From: Litorimonas sp963972195
Lineage (GTDB): Bacteria; Pseudomonadota; Alphaproteobacteria; Caulobacterales; Maricaulaceae
Assembly: GCA_963972195.1 (NCBI GenBank)
Contig: CAXATH010000003.1
Location: forward strand, 1 to 64,000
DNA length: 64,000 nucleotides
Reading direction: 5' to 3'
Part shown: positions 50,493 through 57,727 of the stretch, in pieces
Layout of the letters: each line of letters starts with the position of its first letter
How positions within the stretch are numbered: position 1 is the first letter of the stretch
The notes under the pieces: model-generated
What the model was told of the DNA's origin: nothing
The model's input: only the letters and a program-made list of their open reading frames with translations
The model's database searches: none
Program-made: the position numbers and the translations under genes

Positions 50493-51506
50493 CTAATTCG
50501 GTAATTGATTTAGGCAATCATTATCATCAAAATCACATAATATGCCTAGAGTCGTAATTTCACTCTCCAATACTGGCCTCTCAAGTAAATCAGATACCAA
50601 ATCAATCATCAAGTCTTGCCTTAATAGGGCAACCATCTCTATATGATTTAATTCACCGTAAATATTTACATCGACATTATCATTCGGAATGGCGTTAAAA
50701 TCAGAATGTTCAACAACCTTATCTTTATTAGACGCATAGATAAAAGTAGGTGATTTCGCTGAATTCAATTTTTCTATTAAATCAGTATCTTTTGATGTTG
50801 TTCCAGATTTTTCATAAATAATTTGAATTGCATCCTCAAGCGTCTCTTGGCGGATAAACTTCGCATATATCTTATCTTTATAAAAAATGTCGTAAATTGC
50901 TTTAGCTGAGTGGTCAAAGTCGGTCATTGGCGCCACTAGATAGAGTCTGGCATTGTCAATTCCCTGCCCGACCTCGCTTGCTGCTAATGCCCCCATTGAA
51001 AACCCAATGAGATGCACTTTTGCTGGGTTTAATCTTTGAATTTCAGCAATAAGAGGAGATGCGTAATTTAGACCAAATTCAAACGTCTCCGAATTCTCAG
51101 CGCTTGGTATAACAATGACGTCTGCGCCAGTCATGAGTTGCAGCCATTTTTGGTGAATCAATAAGGTTTGAGTGGGCTGGGTATATCCAGCAAAGAGCAG
51201 TATTAAATGGTTCTCAAGAGGTTTCGCGTTTTCAACACTGTCATTGTTGGTTTCGTAACGCCAAATCTTATGATTATCATTGATATGAAAATCAAAACTT
51301 AGACTCTTAATTGCGTCAAAATCGCCTAAACCTATTCCTTTAACACAATAATTTTTGCGATCACAGAATTGTCGCTCAACAGTCCAATCCGAGAGATTAC
51401 CTTTTATATTTGATTTTTTCGGGCTTGTTATTTCATTGGCTATAAATGAAGCGCACCCGCTCAAACCAATTGACAACAACCCTAAAGTAAATCCTTTTAC
51501 CATCAT
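50493..51506 (-). CDS. Alpha/beta hydrolase lipoprotein (AT-rich)
   Basis: A 337-residue predicted lipoprotein with signal MMVKGFTLGLLSIGLSGC (Cys at about residue 18). Its alpha/beta hydrolase-like core has the nucleophile elbow GFSMGA, a preceding strand AKVHLI and a late His (ELNHIEMV). Reading from ATG 51506 gives a proper lipobox; the frame is open to 51659 but would bury the signal. The gene is clearly more AT-rich than its neighbours, suggesting acquisition by transfer. The substrate is unknown. It is convergent with the Crp/Fnr gene and downstream of phyR. Confidence 0.78.
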   Translation of the reverse strand: MMVKGFTLGLLSIGLSGCASFIANEITSPKKSNIKGNLSDWTVERQFCDRKNYCVKGIGLGDFDAIKSLSFDFHINDNHKIWRYETNNDSVENAKPLENHLILLFAGYTQPTQTLLIHQKWLQLMTGADVIVIPSAENSETFEFGLNYASPLIAEIQRLNPAKVHLIGFSMGALAASEVGQGIDNARLYLVAPMTDFDHSAKAIYDIFYKDKIYAKFIRQETLEDAIQIIYEKSGTTSKDTDLIEKLNSAKSPTFIYASNKDKVVEHSDFNAIPNDNVDVNIYGELNHIEMVALLRQDLMIDLVSDLLERPVLESEITTLGILCDFDDNDCLNQLPN

Positions 51507-51619
51507 AAGGATTTCTCTCTTAAAAACCCCCGGTGTCATATAGGAGACTGTAGGCCCTCCATCGCCTGCGGTATCGTTTCCGAAATTCCTGCGTAAGATT
51601 TTTTGTAATTCCAAAATAA

Positions 51620-51655
51620 AAGCCTCATGCTGTAATTTTGTACAGTATGAGGCTT
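51620..51655 (-). terminator. Rho-independent terminator (phyR side)
   Basis: A 15-bp stem (AAGCCTCATACTGTA/TACAGCATGAGGCTT with one G-U) around a 6-base loop, followed on the minus strand by TTATTTTGG. It lies about 90 bases after the phyR stop. Confidence 0.85.
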
Positions 51656-51685
51656 CCAAAAATTAATTAAAGCTAAAATTGTAAA

Positions 51686-51754
51686 TTAAGCAACGGCCCT
51701 GGCTTGGACGCGGCCTTTGAAATTATACACCTGAAAACGTCGGCGTTTAGCCAT
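51686..51754 (-). CDS. Possible 22-aa basic micro-ORF overlapping phyR
   Basis: The frame MAKRRRFQVYNFKGRVQARAVA starts inside the last codons of phyR (8-base overlap) and ends before the phyR terminator. It is highly basic. There is no independent ribosome site, but translation could be coupled to phyR termination. Its reality is uncertain. Confidence 0.25.
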   Translation of the reverse strand: MAKRRRFQVYNFKGRVQARAVA

Positions 51755-52520
51755 GATGGAAAAAGAGAGCTTGGCTGATCGCCGCTTTCACATTTTCGGG
51801 TCGGAAAGGCTTACTGATCAGATAGGCAGGCTCAGGTTTATCCCCTGTCAAAAGACGCTCCGGGAAAGCCGTAATAAAAATCACTGGCACATCATAATCG
51901 CCTAGAATTTCTGTAACGGCCTCAATGCCGGAACTCCCATCGGCGAGTTGAACATCGGCAAGAACAATTCCCGGTTTCTTTTTCTCGGCCGCCTTGACGG
52001 CTTCCGTGTGAGTCGCCGCAATTGCATCGACGCTATGGCCCAGCTCTTCGACAAGACCTTCGATATCTGCGGCGATGATAGGTTCATCTTCAATAATCAG
52101 CACATTCGTCCGAAGTTCTTTTTCGATGTCGGCTTCGGCCTGTTCCAGTAACGAATTCGCATCTGAAGAGGATATACCCATAATGACGGCTATTTCTTCA
52201 ATGGACATGCCTTCTAATGCGTTGAGCAGGAAAGCCTGACGTGACGTTGGGGTCAATTTGTGAATCCGAACAGATTGAGCGTCCGCACCGGGCACATCAT
52301 CTGATTCCAATTGAGCCCCAGTCGTGTTCCATATTCCTAAAAACATTTGGAAAAGCGCAATTTTAGGACTTAATGAATCATCCATGTCAACATCGCCGGC
52401 AACCAAAGCTTGCAAAGCGGTTCGCACATAGGCATCTCCGCCTGATTGTGTTCCCGTCAGCGCGCGGGCAAACCGCCGCAAATATGGTAATTGCGGCGCA
52501 TATTTCTCTACCAGACTCAT
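51747..52520 (-). CDS. phyR: PhyR, anti-anti-sigma response regulator of the general stress response
   Basis: A 257-residue protein with an N-terminal sigma-like domain (residues 1 to about 135, resembling sigma region 2 and 4 folds) and a C-terminal receiver domain with the acidic pocket IEDEP (143-147), phosphoacceptor Asp189 and Lys237. When phosphorylated, PhyR exposes its sigma-like part, which sequesters the anti-sigma factor NepR and frees EcfG. It is divergent from nepR-ecfG across a shared promoter region, the classic alphaproteobacterial arrangement. A minus-strand EcfG-like site precedes it, implying autoregulation. A terminator follows. Confidence 0.97.
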   Translation of the reverse strand: MSLVEKYAPQLPYLRRFARALTGTQSGGDAYVRTALQALVAGDVDMDDSLSPKIALFQMFLGIWNTTGAQLESDDVPGADAQSVRIHKLTPTSRQAFLLNALEGMSIEEIAVIMGISSSDANSLLEQAEADIEKELRTNVLIIEDEPIIAADIEGLVEELGHSVDAIAATHTEAVKAAEKKKPGIVLADVQLADGSSGIEAVTEILGDYDVPVIFITAFPERLLTGDKPEPAYLISKPFRPENVKAAISQALFFHHG

Positions 52521-52601
52521 AATTTTCCCTTCAAAAAGCCTTCTGACTTAAACATAGTATATAACTTAAACAACTGATGTGTGAATAACACTTACCGCAC
52601 A

Positions 52602-52627
52602 TACGCAATGGGAACCAAGTAAGTTCC
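52602..52627 (-). promoter_or_regulatory. EcfG-type promoter of phyR
   Basis: Minus-strand GGAAC (52627-52623), 17 bases, then CGTA (52605-52602). It is interlocked with the plus-strand nepR promoter at 52611-52635, so the two divergent transcripts share one 34-bp control site. Confidence 0.65.
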
Positions 52628-52635
52628 AAGGCGTA
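52611..52635 (+). promoter_or_regulatory. EcfG-type promoter of nepR-ecfG
   Basis: GGAAC (52611-52615), 16 bases, then CGTA (52632-52635). It lies 37 bases before the nepR start codon at 52673. This is the expected autoregulatory EcfG promoter. Confidence 0.8.
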
Positions 52636-52672
52636 TTTAAAAATTCACGGGTATAAGAAGGGCCACACAAGA

Positions 52673-52852
52673 ATGACGCATGATGCGAAGAACCAAAACG
52701 ATAATCTCTCCAAATCCGGTGATGAATTTGCGAAAGATCCGCTAAAAGATAAAATCGGCACAAATTTACGTCAGCTTTATAATACGGTCGTCGACGAACC
52801 CGTCCCTGATGATTTCCTCGCTCTGCTGGAACAAGCGGATAAGGGCAAATAG
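52673..52852 (+). CDS. nepR: NepR anti-sigma factor
   Basis: A 59-residue anti-sigma factor. It has a disordered, polar N terminus followed by the family helices around LRQLYNTVVDEPVPDDFLAL (33-52) and LLEQAD. NepR binds EcfG and keeps it inactive until phospho-PhyR captures NepR. ATG 52673; the stop is one base before the GTG of ecfG, so the two are translationally coupled. Identity is supported by position between phyR and an EcfG-type sigma gene. Confidence 0.95.
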   Translation: MTHDAKNQNDNLSKSGDEFAKDPLKDKIGTNLRQLYNTVVDEPVPDDFLALLEQADKGK

Positions 52853-52853
52853 A

Positions 52854-53510
52854 GTGACTAAAGACACTGATAATCAAAAAAAGAAGATCGCGTCGGGCGA
52901 TACGCCGTACGATCCCAATGACACAACGCCTTGGGCTCCTTTGGATGAAGAGCTTTTCAAAAAAGAACTGACCGAGCTTATCCCGCATTTGCGCGCTTTC
53001 TCCCGCTCCCTTTGCGGAAACGCGACCCTTGCGGATGATGTCGCGCAAGATGCGATGCTGAAAGCGTGGAAGTCTAGAGATAAATTTAAGCCAGGCTCAA
53101 ACCTAAAGGCTTGGACGTTTACTATTCTGCGAAATCAATTTTATTCCATTAAGCGCAGGTCCTGGAGAGCGACATCACTGGATCAGGAAGTTGCGGAACA
53201 AACCATTGTGGCTAATTCCGACCAGGAAAAATCCGTTCAACTGAACGAGCTGCGCAGAGGGCTGGATAGTCTGAAAGAAGATCAACGCGAGGCACTCATT
53301 CTCGTCGGCGCATCTGGTCTTTCTTATGAAGAAGCCGCTGAAATCTGTGAATGTGCAGTTGGAACCATAAAAAGTCGGGTTAGCCGGGCACGAAAAGCGC
53401 TTGAGACCGTAATGGAGTCAGGGACCTTTGATACCAAGGCCGATAAAGTTGGAGCTATGGATGCAATTAGTTCGATATTGGGTGAGGCAGATTCGATTTC
53501 AGGGCGCTAA
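52854..53510 (+). CDS. ecfG: EcfG-family (EcfG/SigT) RNA polymerase sigma factor
   Basis: A 218-residue ECF sigma factor of the general stress response. Region 2 spans about residues 40-105 (ACFSRSLC-type helix, then DDVAQDAMLKAWKSRDKF and LKAWTFTILRNQFYS), and region 4 about 135-183 with the helix-turn-helix SYEEAAEICECAVGTIKSRVSRAR. It starts at GTG 52854, one base after nepR. It should recognise the GGAAC-N16-CGTT-type promoters found at many places in this window, including its own. The N-terminal 30 residues are a polar extension. Confidence 0.96.
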   Translation: MTKDTDNQKKKIASGDTPYDPNDTTPWAPLDEELFKKELTELIPHLRAFSRSLCGNATLADDVAQDAMLKAWKSRDKFKPGSNLKAWTFTILRNQFYSIKRRSWRATSLDQEVAEQTIVANSDQEKSVQLNELRRGLDSLKEDQREALILVGASGLSYEEAAEICECAVGTIKSRVSRARKALETVMESGTFDTKADKVGAMDAISSILGEADSISGR

Positions 53511-53557
53511 TATCGTCTTGTGTATAAAACATGGGAACAAGCGGGGAAGGCTGATCC

Positions 53558-54526
53558 TTGATAAAAACTAGGTTGAAATTCTCAATGAAAGATTTGAGGA
53601 TCCGTTTTGGCGTGATCCTGGGCTTATGCTTGATTCCGATTTTGGTTTTCTCTGTTGTCCTATCTTTCAAGACAGGAAGCGCACTTACTGTAGCGATCTG
53701 TATTCTCGCTTTGGTTTTTGCCTATGCCGCCATATGGATTTCTACGGATAAACTTATATTTTTACCCTTACGGAAGATCCGCCTTGCTTCACTTCGATTC
53801 TCCAAAGGGGACTTAGAAGCGAGGGTGGACGACCTTAACCGCTCACCCGACAAAATTTCTTCGATAGGAACAACTTTCAACGAAATGGCAGACCACATCA
53901 GTTTGCGCGAAGCCAGATTGCTAGATAATTTAGTTGAAAAAGAAACTTTGCTCCGAGAAATTCACCATCGCGTAAAAAACAATCTTCAAATCATTATTTC
54001 TCTTTTGAATATGCAAGAAAGAAAATTGACGGATTTGGCTGGATTGGACGCCATCCAAGAAACACGAAGCCGAATTAATGCGATCGCTTTGGTCCACCGC
54101 GGTCTATATGAGGGCGACGACCTCCGACTGATCCGCATGGATGTTTTCCTGAAACGACTGGTTGCCGAATTAGAGAGCGGTTTGGAAGTGGAAGATGCAG
54201 GCATCAATGTTTCGCTTGAAGTAGGCTGCAATACGATGGAACCTGACAACGTCATACCTGTCGCGTTGTTCATTGTCGAAGCCCTGAGTAATTCCGTGAA
54301 ACACGGGCTACCCAAAGGCGGTGACATTCAAATAAATCTGGTCTGTGAAGATGATATTATTACCGTTTCTGTAATCGATAACGGTCAAGGCACAGGCCCG
54401 GAATCCCTGACAGGTGTCGGCTATAAACTGATGCGCGGTTTTGCACGGCAATTGGGCGGAGAGTTTACCATCCAGACAAGAAAAAAGGGCCACGGCGTGG
54501 CCCTAAAATTCCCTTTGAACAGATAG
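53558..54526 (+). CDS. HisKA_2-type membrane histidine kinase
   Basis: A 322-residue kinase with two transmembrane helices (about residues 18-38 and 43-64), a HAMP-like linker (about 65-118), the HisKA_2 dimerisation domain with the phosphoacceptor His in REIHHRVKNNLQ (His136/137) and an HATPase domain (EALSNSVKHG and DNGQGTG). Such kinases phosphorylate PhyR. It starts at TTG 53558 with an AAGG ribosome site, or at ATG 53585. It follows ecfG by 47 bases, consistent with a PhyR kinase. There is no extended periplasmic sensor domain, so the input must be cytosolic or from the membrane. Confidence 0.93.
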   Translation: MIKTRLKFSMKDLRIRFGVILGLCLIPILVFSVVLSFKTGSALTVAICILALVFAYAAIWISTDKLIFLPLRKIRLASLRFSKGDLEARVDDLNRSPDKISSIGTTFNEMADHISLREARLLDNLVEKETLLREIHHRVKNNLQIIISLLNMQERKLTDLAGLDAIQETRSRINAIALVHRGLYEGDDLRLIRMDVFLKRLVAELESGLEVEDAGINVSLEVGCNTMEPDNVIPVALFIVEALSNSVKHGLPKGGDIQINLVCEDDIITVSVIDNGQGTGPESLTGVGYKLMRGFARQLGGEFTIQTRKKGHGVALKFPLNR

Positions 54527-54532
54527 GTTTTG

Positions 54533-54754
54533 CTACTCAGATTGCGTATCTTCGCCCTCTAATTTCATGAGGGCCGTTTGGGCAGTCTTGAGGTGATTTT
54601 CTTCACCCCCGCCCATTCCTTCTGCGGACCCTCTTACGAGCGCTTCCTCGTCTTCGATCCACTGGATCAAAAGCTCTTTTTTCTTAGCGTCGCTCAAACT
54701 ATTGTCTGCAACGAGTGCATTCGGATTATCGTATTTCTCGTAATCTTGTTTCAT
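54533..54754 (-). CDS. Small acidic hypothetical protein
   Basis: A 73-residue acidic protein, mostly helical (SDAKKKELLIQWIEDEEAL), with a Gly-rich loop GMGGGEEN. No family recognised. It is convergent with the kinase gene. A minus-strand GGAAC at 54801-54797 lacks a GTT at the right distance, so stress control is not supported. The small-protein type is common in alphaproteobacterial stress regions. Confidence 0.65.
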   Translation of the reverse strand: MKQDYEKYDNPNALVADNSLSDAKKKELLIQWIEDEEALVRGSAEGMGGGEENHLKTAQTALMKLEGEDTQSE

Positions 54755-54820
54755 AATGTATTCCTCTTTCTTACCATATGAATATCTGTCTGGTTGGTTC
54801 CGTTTTGCGGGAAATTTATT

Positions 54821-54846
54821 GGAACAATTTGGCGGTTTCTATCGTT
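54821..54846 (+). promoter_or_regulatory. EcfG-type (general stress) promoter
   Basis: GGAAC (54821-54825), 17 bases, then CGTT (54843-54846), 52 bases before ATG 54899. Confidence 0.78.
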
Positions 54847-54898
54847 AAAACTACATAATCAAGCAATATTGCAAGCACCAATAATTAGGAGCAAAATC

Positions 54899-55216
54899 AT
54901 GGCGACCACTAAAAATTCTTCGAAAAAGAACGTTGTGTCATTGTCAGCTAAAGACGAAGACATCTCAAAGCAACTGGAAACTCTGCGCGCAGACATTTCG
55001 AAACTGGCGGAAACCGTAAAAGTTCAAGCCAAAGCAACAGCCTCGCAAAAATCCCAAGCTGTCAGAGATGTGACTGCTGAGAAAACGCAGATTGCAAAAG
55101 ACCGCTACGAAGAGCTGTCAGCAAAAGCGGAATCTTCTATTAAAGATAACCCGCTCACATCAGTCGCAATTGCCGTAGGGGCCGGCGTAATTCTTGGCGC
55201 CCTATCCCGCCGGTAA
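54899..55216 (+). CDS. DUF883 (ElaB/YqjD-like) stress membrane protein
   Basis: A 105-residue protein with a coiled-coil-prone helical body (about residues 20-85) and a C-terminal transmembrane helix flanked by basic residues (DNPLTSVAIAVGAGVILGALSRR). This is the architecture of the ElaB/YqjD (DUF883) family, whose members bind ribosomes at the inner membrane in stationary phase. ATG 54899 has an AGGAG site; an upstream frame extends to 54794 over the promoter and is rejected. First gene of a three-gene membrane-protein operon behind an EcfG-type promoter. Confidence 0.88.
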   Translation: MATTKNSSKKNVVSLSAKDEDISKQLETLRADISKLAETVKVQAKATASQKSQAVRDVTAEKTQIAKDRYEELSAKAESSIKDNPLTSVAIAVGAGVILGALSRR

Positions 55217-55222
55217 TTCCGA

Positions 55223-55654
55223 ATGCTTAGAAAAGCATATTATTTGATTTCACTCATGTTGAAATCTAGGAAAGTAGTCTCGAACAAATCATTGTTCGGG
55301 ATTATTTTTTCCTATGTCCTTATGGCGATCGGTATAACCTTTTTGGGTTGCGCCGCCTTTTTGTTTCTTCAGGCGCAGTTCTCTACAGAGATATCCTTCA
55401 CCATATTGGGCATTGTGACTTTAATAATCGCTCTCATCGTTCACCTTAAGGCCATTAACAAGTTGAAGCCTAAAGAGGAAGAGTTGCCTGTGGGCTTGGA
55501 AGATGATCCCTTAAGCGCTTTCCTGCCGGATATTATAAAAGAGAATGAAACTGTTAAAAATTTAGTGTCACAAGTGTCACATAACCCTATAATGGCGACT
55601 GTAGCCGCAGTCACATTAGGGATGGTACTGTCACGGGAATTTTTTGAGGATTAA
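55223..55654 (+). CDS. Holin-superfamily-like (YqjE type) membrane protein
   Basis: A 143-residue protein with two central transmembrane helices (about residues 24-48 and 58-76) and a charged C-terminal part that ends in a possible third hydrophobic stretch (NPIMATVAAVTLGMVLSREF). The layout and the position right after a DUF883 gene resemble the YqjD-YqjE-YqjK type operon, which is stress-induced in other bacteria. Family assignment is tentative. It begins six bases after the DUF883 stop. Confidence 0.65.
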   Translation: MLRKAYYLISLMLKSRKVVSNKSLFGIIFSYVLMAIGITFLGCAAFLFLQAQFSTEISFTILGIVTLIIALIVHLKAINKLKPKEEELPVGLEDDPLSAFLPDIIKENETVKNLVSQVSHNPIMATVAAVTLGMVLSREFFED

Positions 55655-55659
55655 GATAA

Positions 55660-55800
55660 ATGGAAAATGAATCTGAAAAAGTCGAAGAAGTAGACGCTAA
55701 GACGGGAACCCGCGTTAAAGGCATGACAAGCGTGCTTGGCCTGTCGATCGCAGCTATAGTGATAATTATGGTGGTCGTCTTAGCTCTCTTTTTCCTTTAG
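55660..55800 (+). CDS. Small single-pass membrane protein (46 aa)
   Basis: A 46-residue protein with a charged N terminus (MENESEKVEEVDAKTGTRVK) and one transmembrane helix to the C terminus ending in ALFFL. ATG 55660 has a GAGG ribosome site. The gene starts five bases after the stop of the preceding gene, so it is the third gene of the DUF883 operon. A strong terminator follows at 55864. No family recognised. Confidence 0.7.
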   Translation: MENESEKVEEVDAKTGTRVKGMTSVLGLSIAAIVIIMVVVLALFFL

Positions 55801-55863
55801 TATTTAAGAGTCTATGACGAACCGAGCCAGCTGAGAAGTCGAGCAGCTCTTTACTTCATTTTA

Positions 55864-55899
55864 AAACCCGGCCTGAGATTTCAGGCCGGGTTTTTTAGT
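55864..55899. terminator. Bidirectional Rho-independent terminator
   Basis: A 12-bp stem AAACCCGGCCTG/CAGGCCGGGTTT around AGATTT, followed by TTTTTTAG. It closes the DUF883 operon (+) and the convergent DJ-1/PfpI gene (-). Confidence 0.92.
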
Positions 55900-55907
55900 T
55901 TGTAGTT

Positions 55908-56471
55908 TTATGCGGCTTGAATTGAGGAGCGATCGTGACGCCCTTCACGAATTTCCTCCACGATCTTGGCGTTAAAAGCCTCAAGATCTTCAGGTGAGCG
56001 GCTCGTGATAATTCCATTGCTAACAGCAACTTCTTTGTCCACCCAATTTGCGCCCGCATTACGTAAATCGTCTTGAATAGAAGGGTAAGACGTCATTTCA
56101 CGTTCTTCTACAATACCCGCGCTAATCAAAACCCAAGGGGCATGACAGATAGCAGCAATAACTTTACCTTCATCCGCAAAATTACGGACTAGAGACTTTA
56201 CAGCGCTCTCGGTACGAAGGGTGTCAGGGTTACCAAGTCCGCCGGGAAGGATAAGCGCATCGTAGTCTTTTGATTTGGCATCCTTGATCAACAGATCCGG
56301 CTTAATTGAGCGGCTATCTTCCTTACCCGCGGATATTTCATCCATCTTGAGCGAAGCGAGGTGAACCTTTGCACCTTCCTTTGAGAGATATTCATGCGGG
56401 GAAAATAGCTCGTCTTCTTGAAAGCCGTTTGTTGCCACAATAAGAACTTTTGCTTCATTTATATTCGTCAT
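55908..56471 (-). CDS. DJ-1/PfpI family protein (general stress protein/deglycase-like)
   Basis: A 187-residue DJ-1/PfpI-fold protein. The nucleophilic cysteine elbow is AAICHAPW (Cys at about residue 113) with the adjacent His, and the N-terminal strand is VLIVATNGFQEDEL. Such proteins (YhbO/PfpI type) have been linked to protein deglycation and stress tolerance. ATG 56471 (MTNINEAK) is chosen because a GGAG ribosome site lies seven bases away; a frame start at 56483 would place that site inside the coding region. No EcfG promoter found upstream. Confidence 0.93.
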   Translation of the reverse strand: MTNINEAKVLIVATNGFQEDELFSPHEYLSKEGAKVHLASLKMDEISAGKEDSRSIKPDLLIKDAKSKDYDALILPGGLGNPDTLRTESAVKSLVRNFADEGKVIAAICHAPWVLISAGIVEEREMTSYPSIQDDLRNAGANWVDKEVAVSNGIITSRSPEDLEAFNAKIVEEIREGRHDRSSIQAA

Positions 56472-56627
56472 TTCGAACTCCATATTTTTAGAAGGACCGC
56501 GGACGCATTTAGATGTGTCTATTAAAATCGCGATGCCGAAACTGGCGTCTTGTTAACTAAACGAGGAGAACGAAGAATTGTTGCGTTAAAGCGAAGTAAT
56601 CGAAGCTGAAAAGTAAGCGGCTAAGTT

Positions 56628-57614
56628 TTAAAGCCCTATCTCAGAGGCGGTCCAGACGCAGTCAAAAGTCATCCCGTTTTTACCCCATTTGAGGCTAGGC
56701 TGGCCCTTGAACGTTGAGCGCGTCATCTTCATTAGCACTCTTAATCCAAACCCGCTTGTTTTGGTTGGAGGCGAAATCTCTTTCTGAACGCTTTCTTGCC
56801 AACGGAGATAAAATTGATCGGTTTTGGCGATATGTTTCATGGAAATATTAAGCGTGCCATTTTCATCAGAAAGGGCGCCGTATTTTACCGCATTGGTCAG
56901 GAGCTCGTTTAGAGCAAGACATAAAGTCTGCGCCCCGGGCCCGTTTAAAATAAAGTCGTCAATATCCATTTCGACCCGGGGGTCGTTGTCCACGGAGGCG
57001 AGAATTTCAGACGCTATTTCGTTGACTCTTGCGCTCCGCGTTTCGGATTTAAGTGTCAAATCGTTTAAAGAGCCAAGCGCCTGAATGCGTCCAAGAAAAG
57101 CCCTTTCAAGCTCTCGAATATCATTGGATGATCGAACCGCCATTCGAAAAATGCCGCTGACAAGAGACAGGCTATTTTTGACTCTATGAGCCATCTCATG
57201 TGCGAGGAGCTCGTTTCGTTCCTTTGCCGCCATCAGGTCTGAGACATCAAGCAAGACGCCGATCAGAATTTCGTCACCGCTTTCTGATTTGATAAATTTG
57301 CCGCGCCCATCAACCCAAATCGTGTCGCCTTTAGCAGTCCGAATTCTGTATTGGGCCTCATAAAGGACATGCTTTTCCCGCGCCGAATCAATTGCGGCCT
57401 TTACTCTCTCCCGATCCTGCGGATGAATGGATTCCAAATATTCTTTCGCAGGAAAAATATCGGCTTTTTCCCAAAGGCCAGTTATTGATTTCGCCACACC
57501 GTCCAAAGAACATTCGTTTTGGGTCAAATTCCACATCCAACGGCCAACGCCAACCGCTTGTGGAGCAATTTCATACCATTCTTCTTCACTCAGTCTATTG
57601 AAACGATTGGGCAT
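56628..57614 (-). CDS. PAS-HWE histidine kinase
   Basis: A 328-residue soluble kinase: an N-terminal PAS domain (about residues 15-128, with VDGRGKF and LIGVLLDVSD at its end), an HWE-type dimerisation helix with the phosphoacceptor His143 in EMAHRVKNSLS, and the HATPase domain with the WxE hallmark (LRWQE). HWE kinases commonly feed PhyR or stand-alone receivers. No membrane helix, so it senses a cytosolic cue (light, redox or ligand); the PAS domain lacks the LOV Cys motif NCRFLQ. It is divergent from the receiver gene at 57728 across a palindromic EcfG-type promoter. Confidence 0.94.
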   Translation of the reverse strand: MPNRFNRLSEEEWYEIAPQAVGVGRWMWNLTQNECSLDGVAKSITGLWEKADIFPAKEYLESIHPQDRERVKAAIDSAREKHVLYEAQYRIRTAKGDTIWVDGRGKFIKSESGDEILIGVLLDVSDLMAAKERNELLAHEMAHRVKNSLSLVSGIFRMAVRSSNDIRELERAFLGRIQALGSLNDLTLKSETRSARVNEIASEILASVDNDPRVEMDIDDFILNGPGAQTLCLALNELLTNAVKYGALSDENGTLNISMKHIAKTDQFYLRWQESVQKEISPPTKTSGFGLRVLMKMTRSTFKGQPSLKWGKNGMTFDCVWTASEIGL

Positions 57615-57667
57615 TGTTGTATTTATTGACTCTATATTTACCTAGTGTTCTTACACTGTAATTAAAT

Positions 57668-57695
57668 GGAACAAACGGAATAATTCAACCGTTCC
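57668..57695. promoter_or_regulatory. Palindromic EcfG-type promoter between HWE kinase and receiver genes
   Basis: GGAAC (57668-57672), 17 bases, then CGTT (57690-57693) on the plus strand. Because CGTTCC follows, the same bases read GGAAC (57695-57691), N18, GTT (57672-57670) on the minus strand. The plus reading lies 34 bases before the receiver ATG at 57728; the minus reading leads to the kinase start at 57614. Confidence 0.72.
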
Positions 57696-57727
57696 GCACG
57701 CGATTTGAAAAAAGGATTCATTTTTTA

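Noticed and set aside
54777..54801. Minus-strand GGAAC upstream of the 73-aa acidic gene
   Set aside because: The -10 position reads CATA/ATAT, so it is not an EcfG promoter by the pattern used here.
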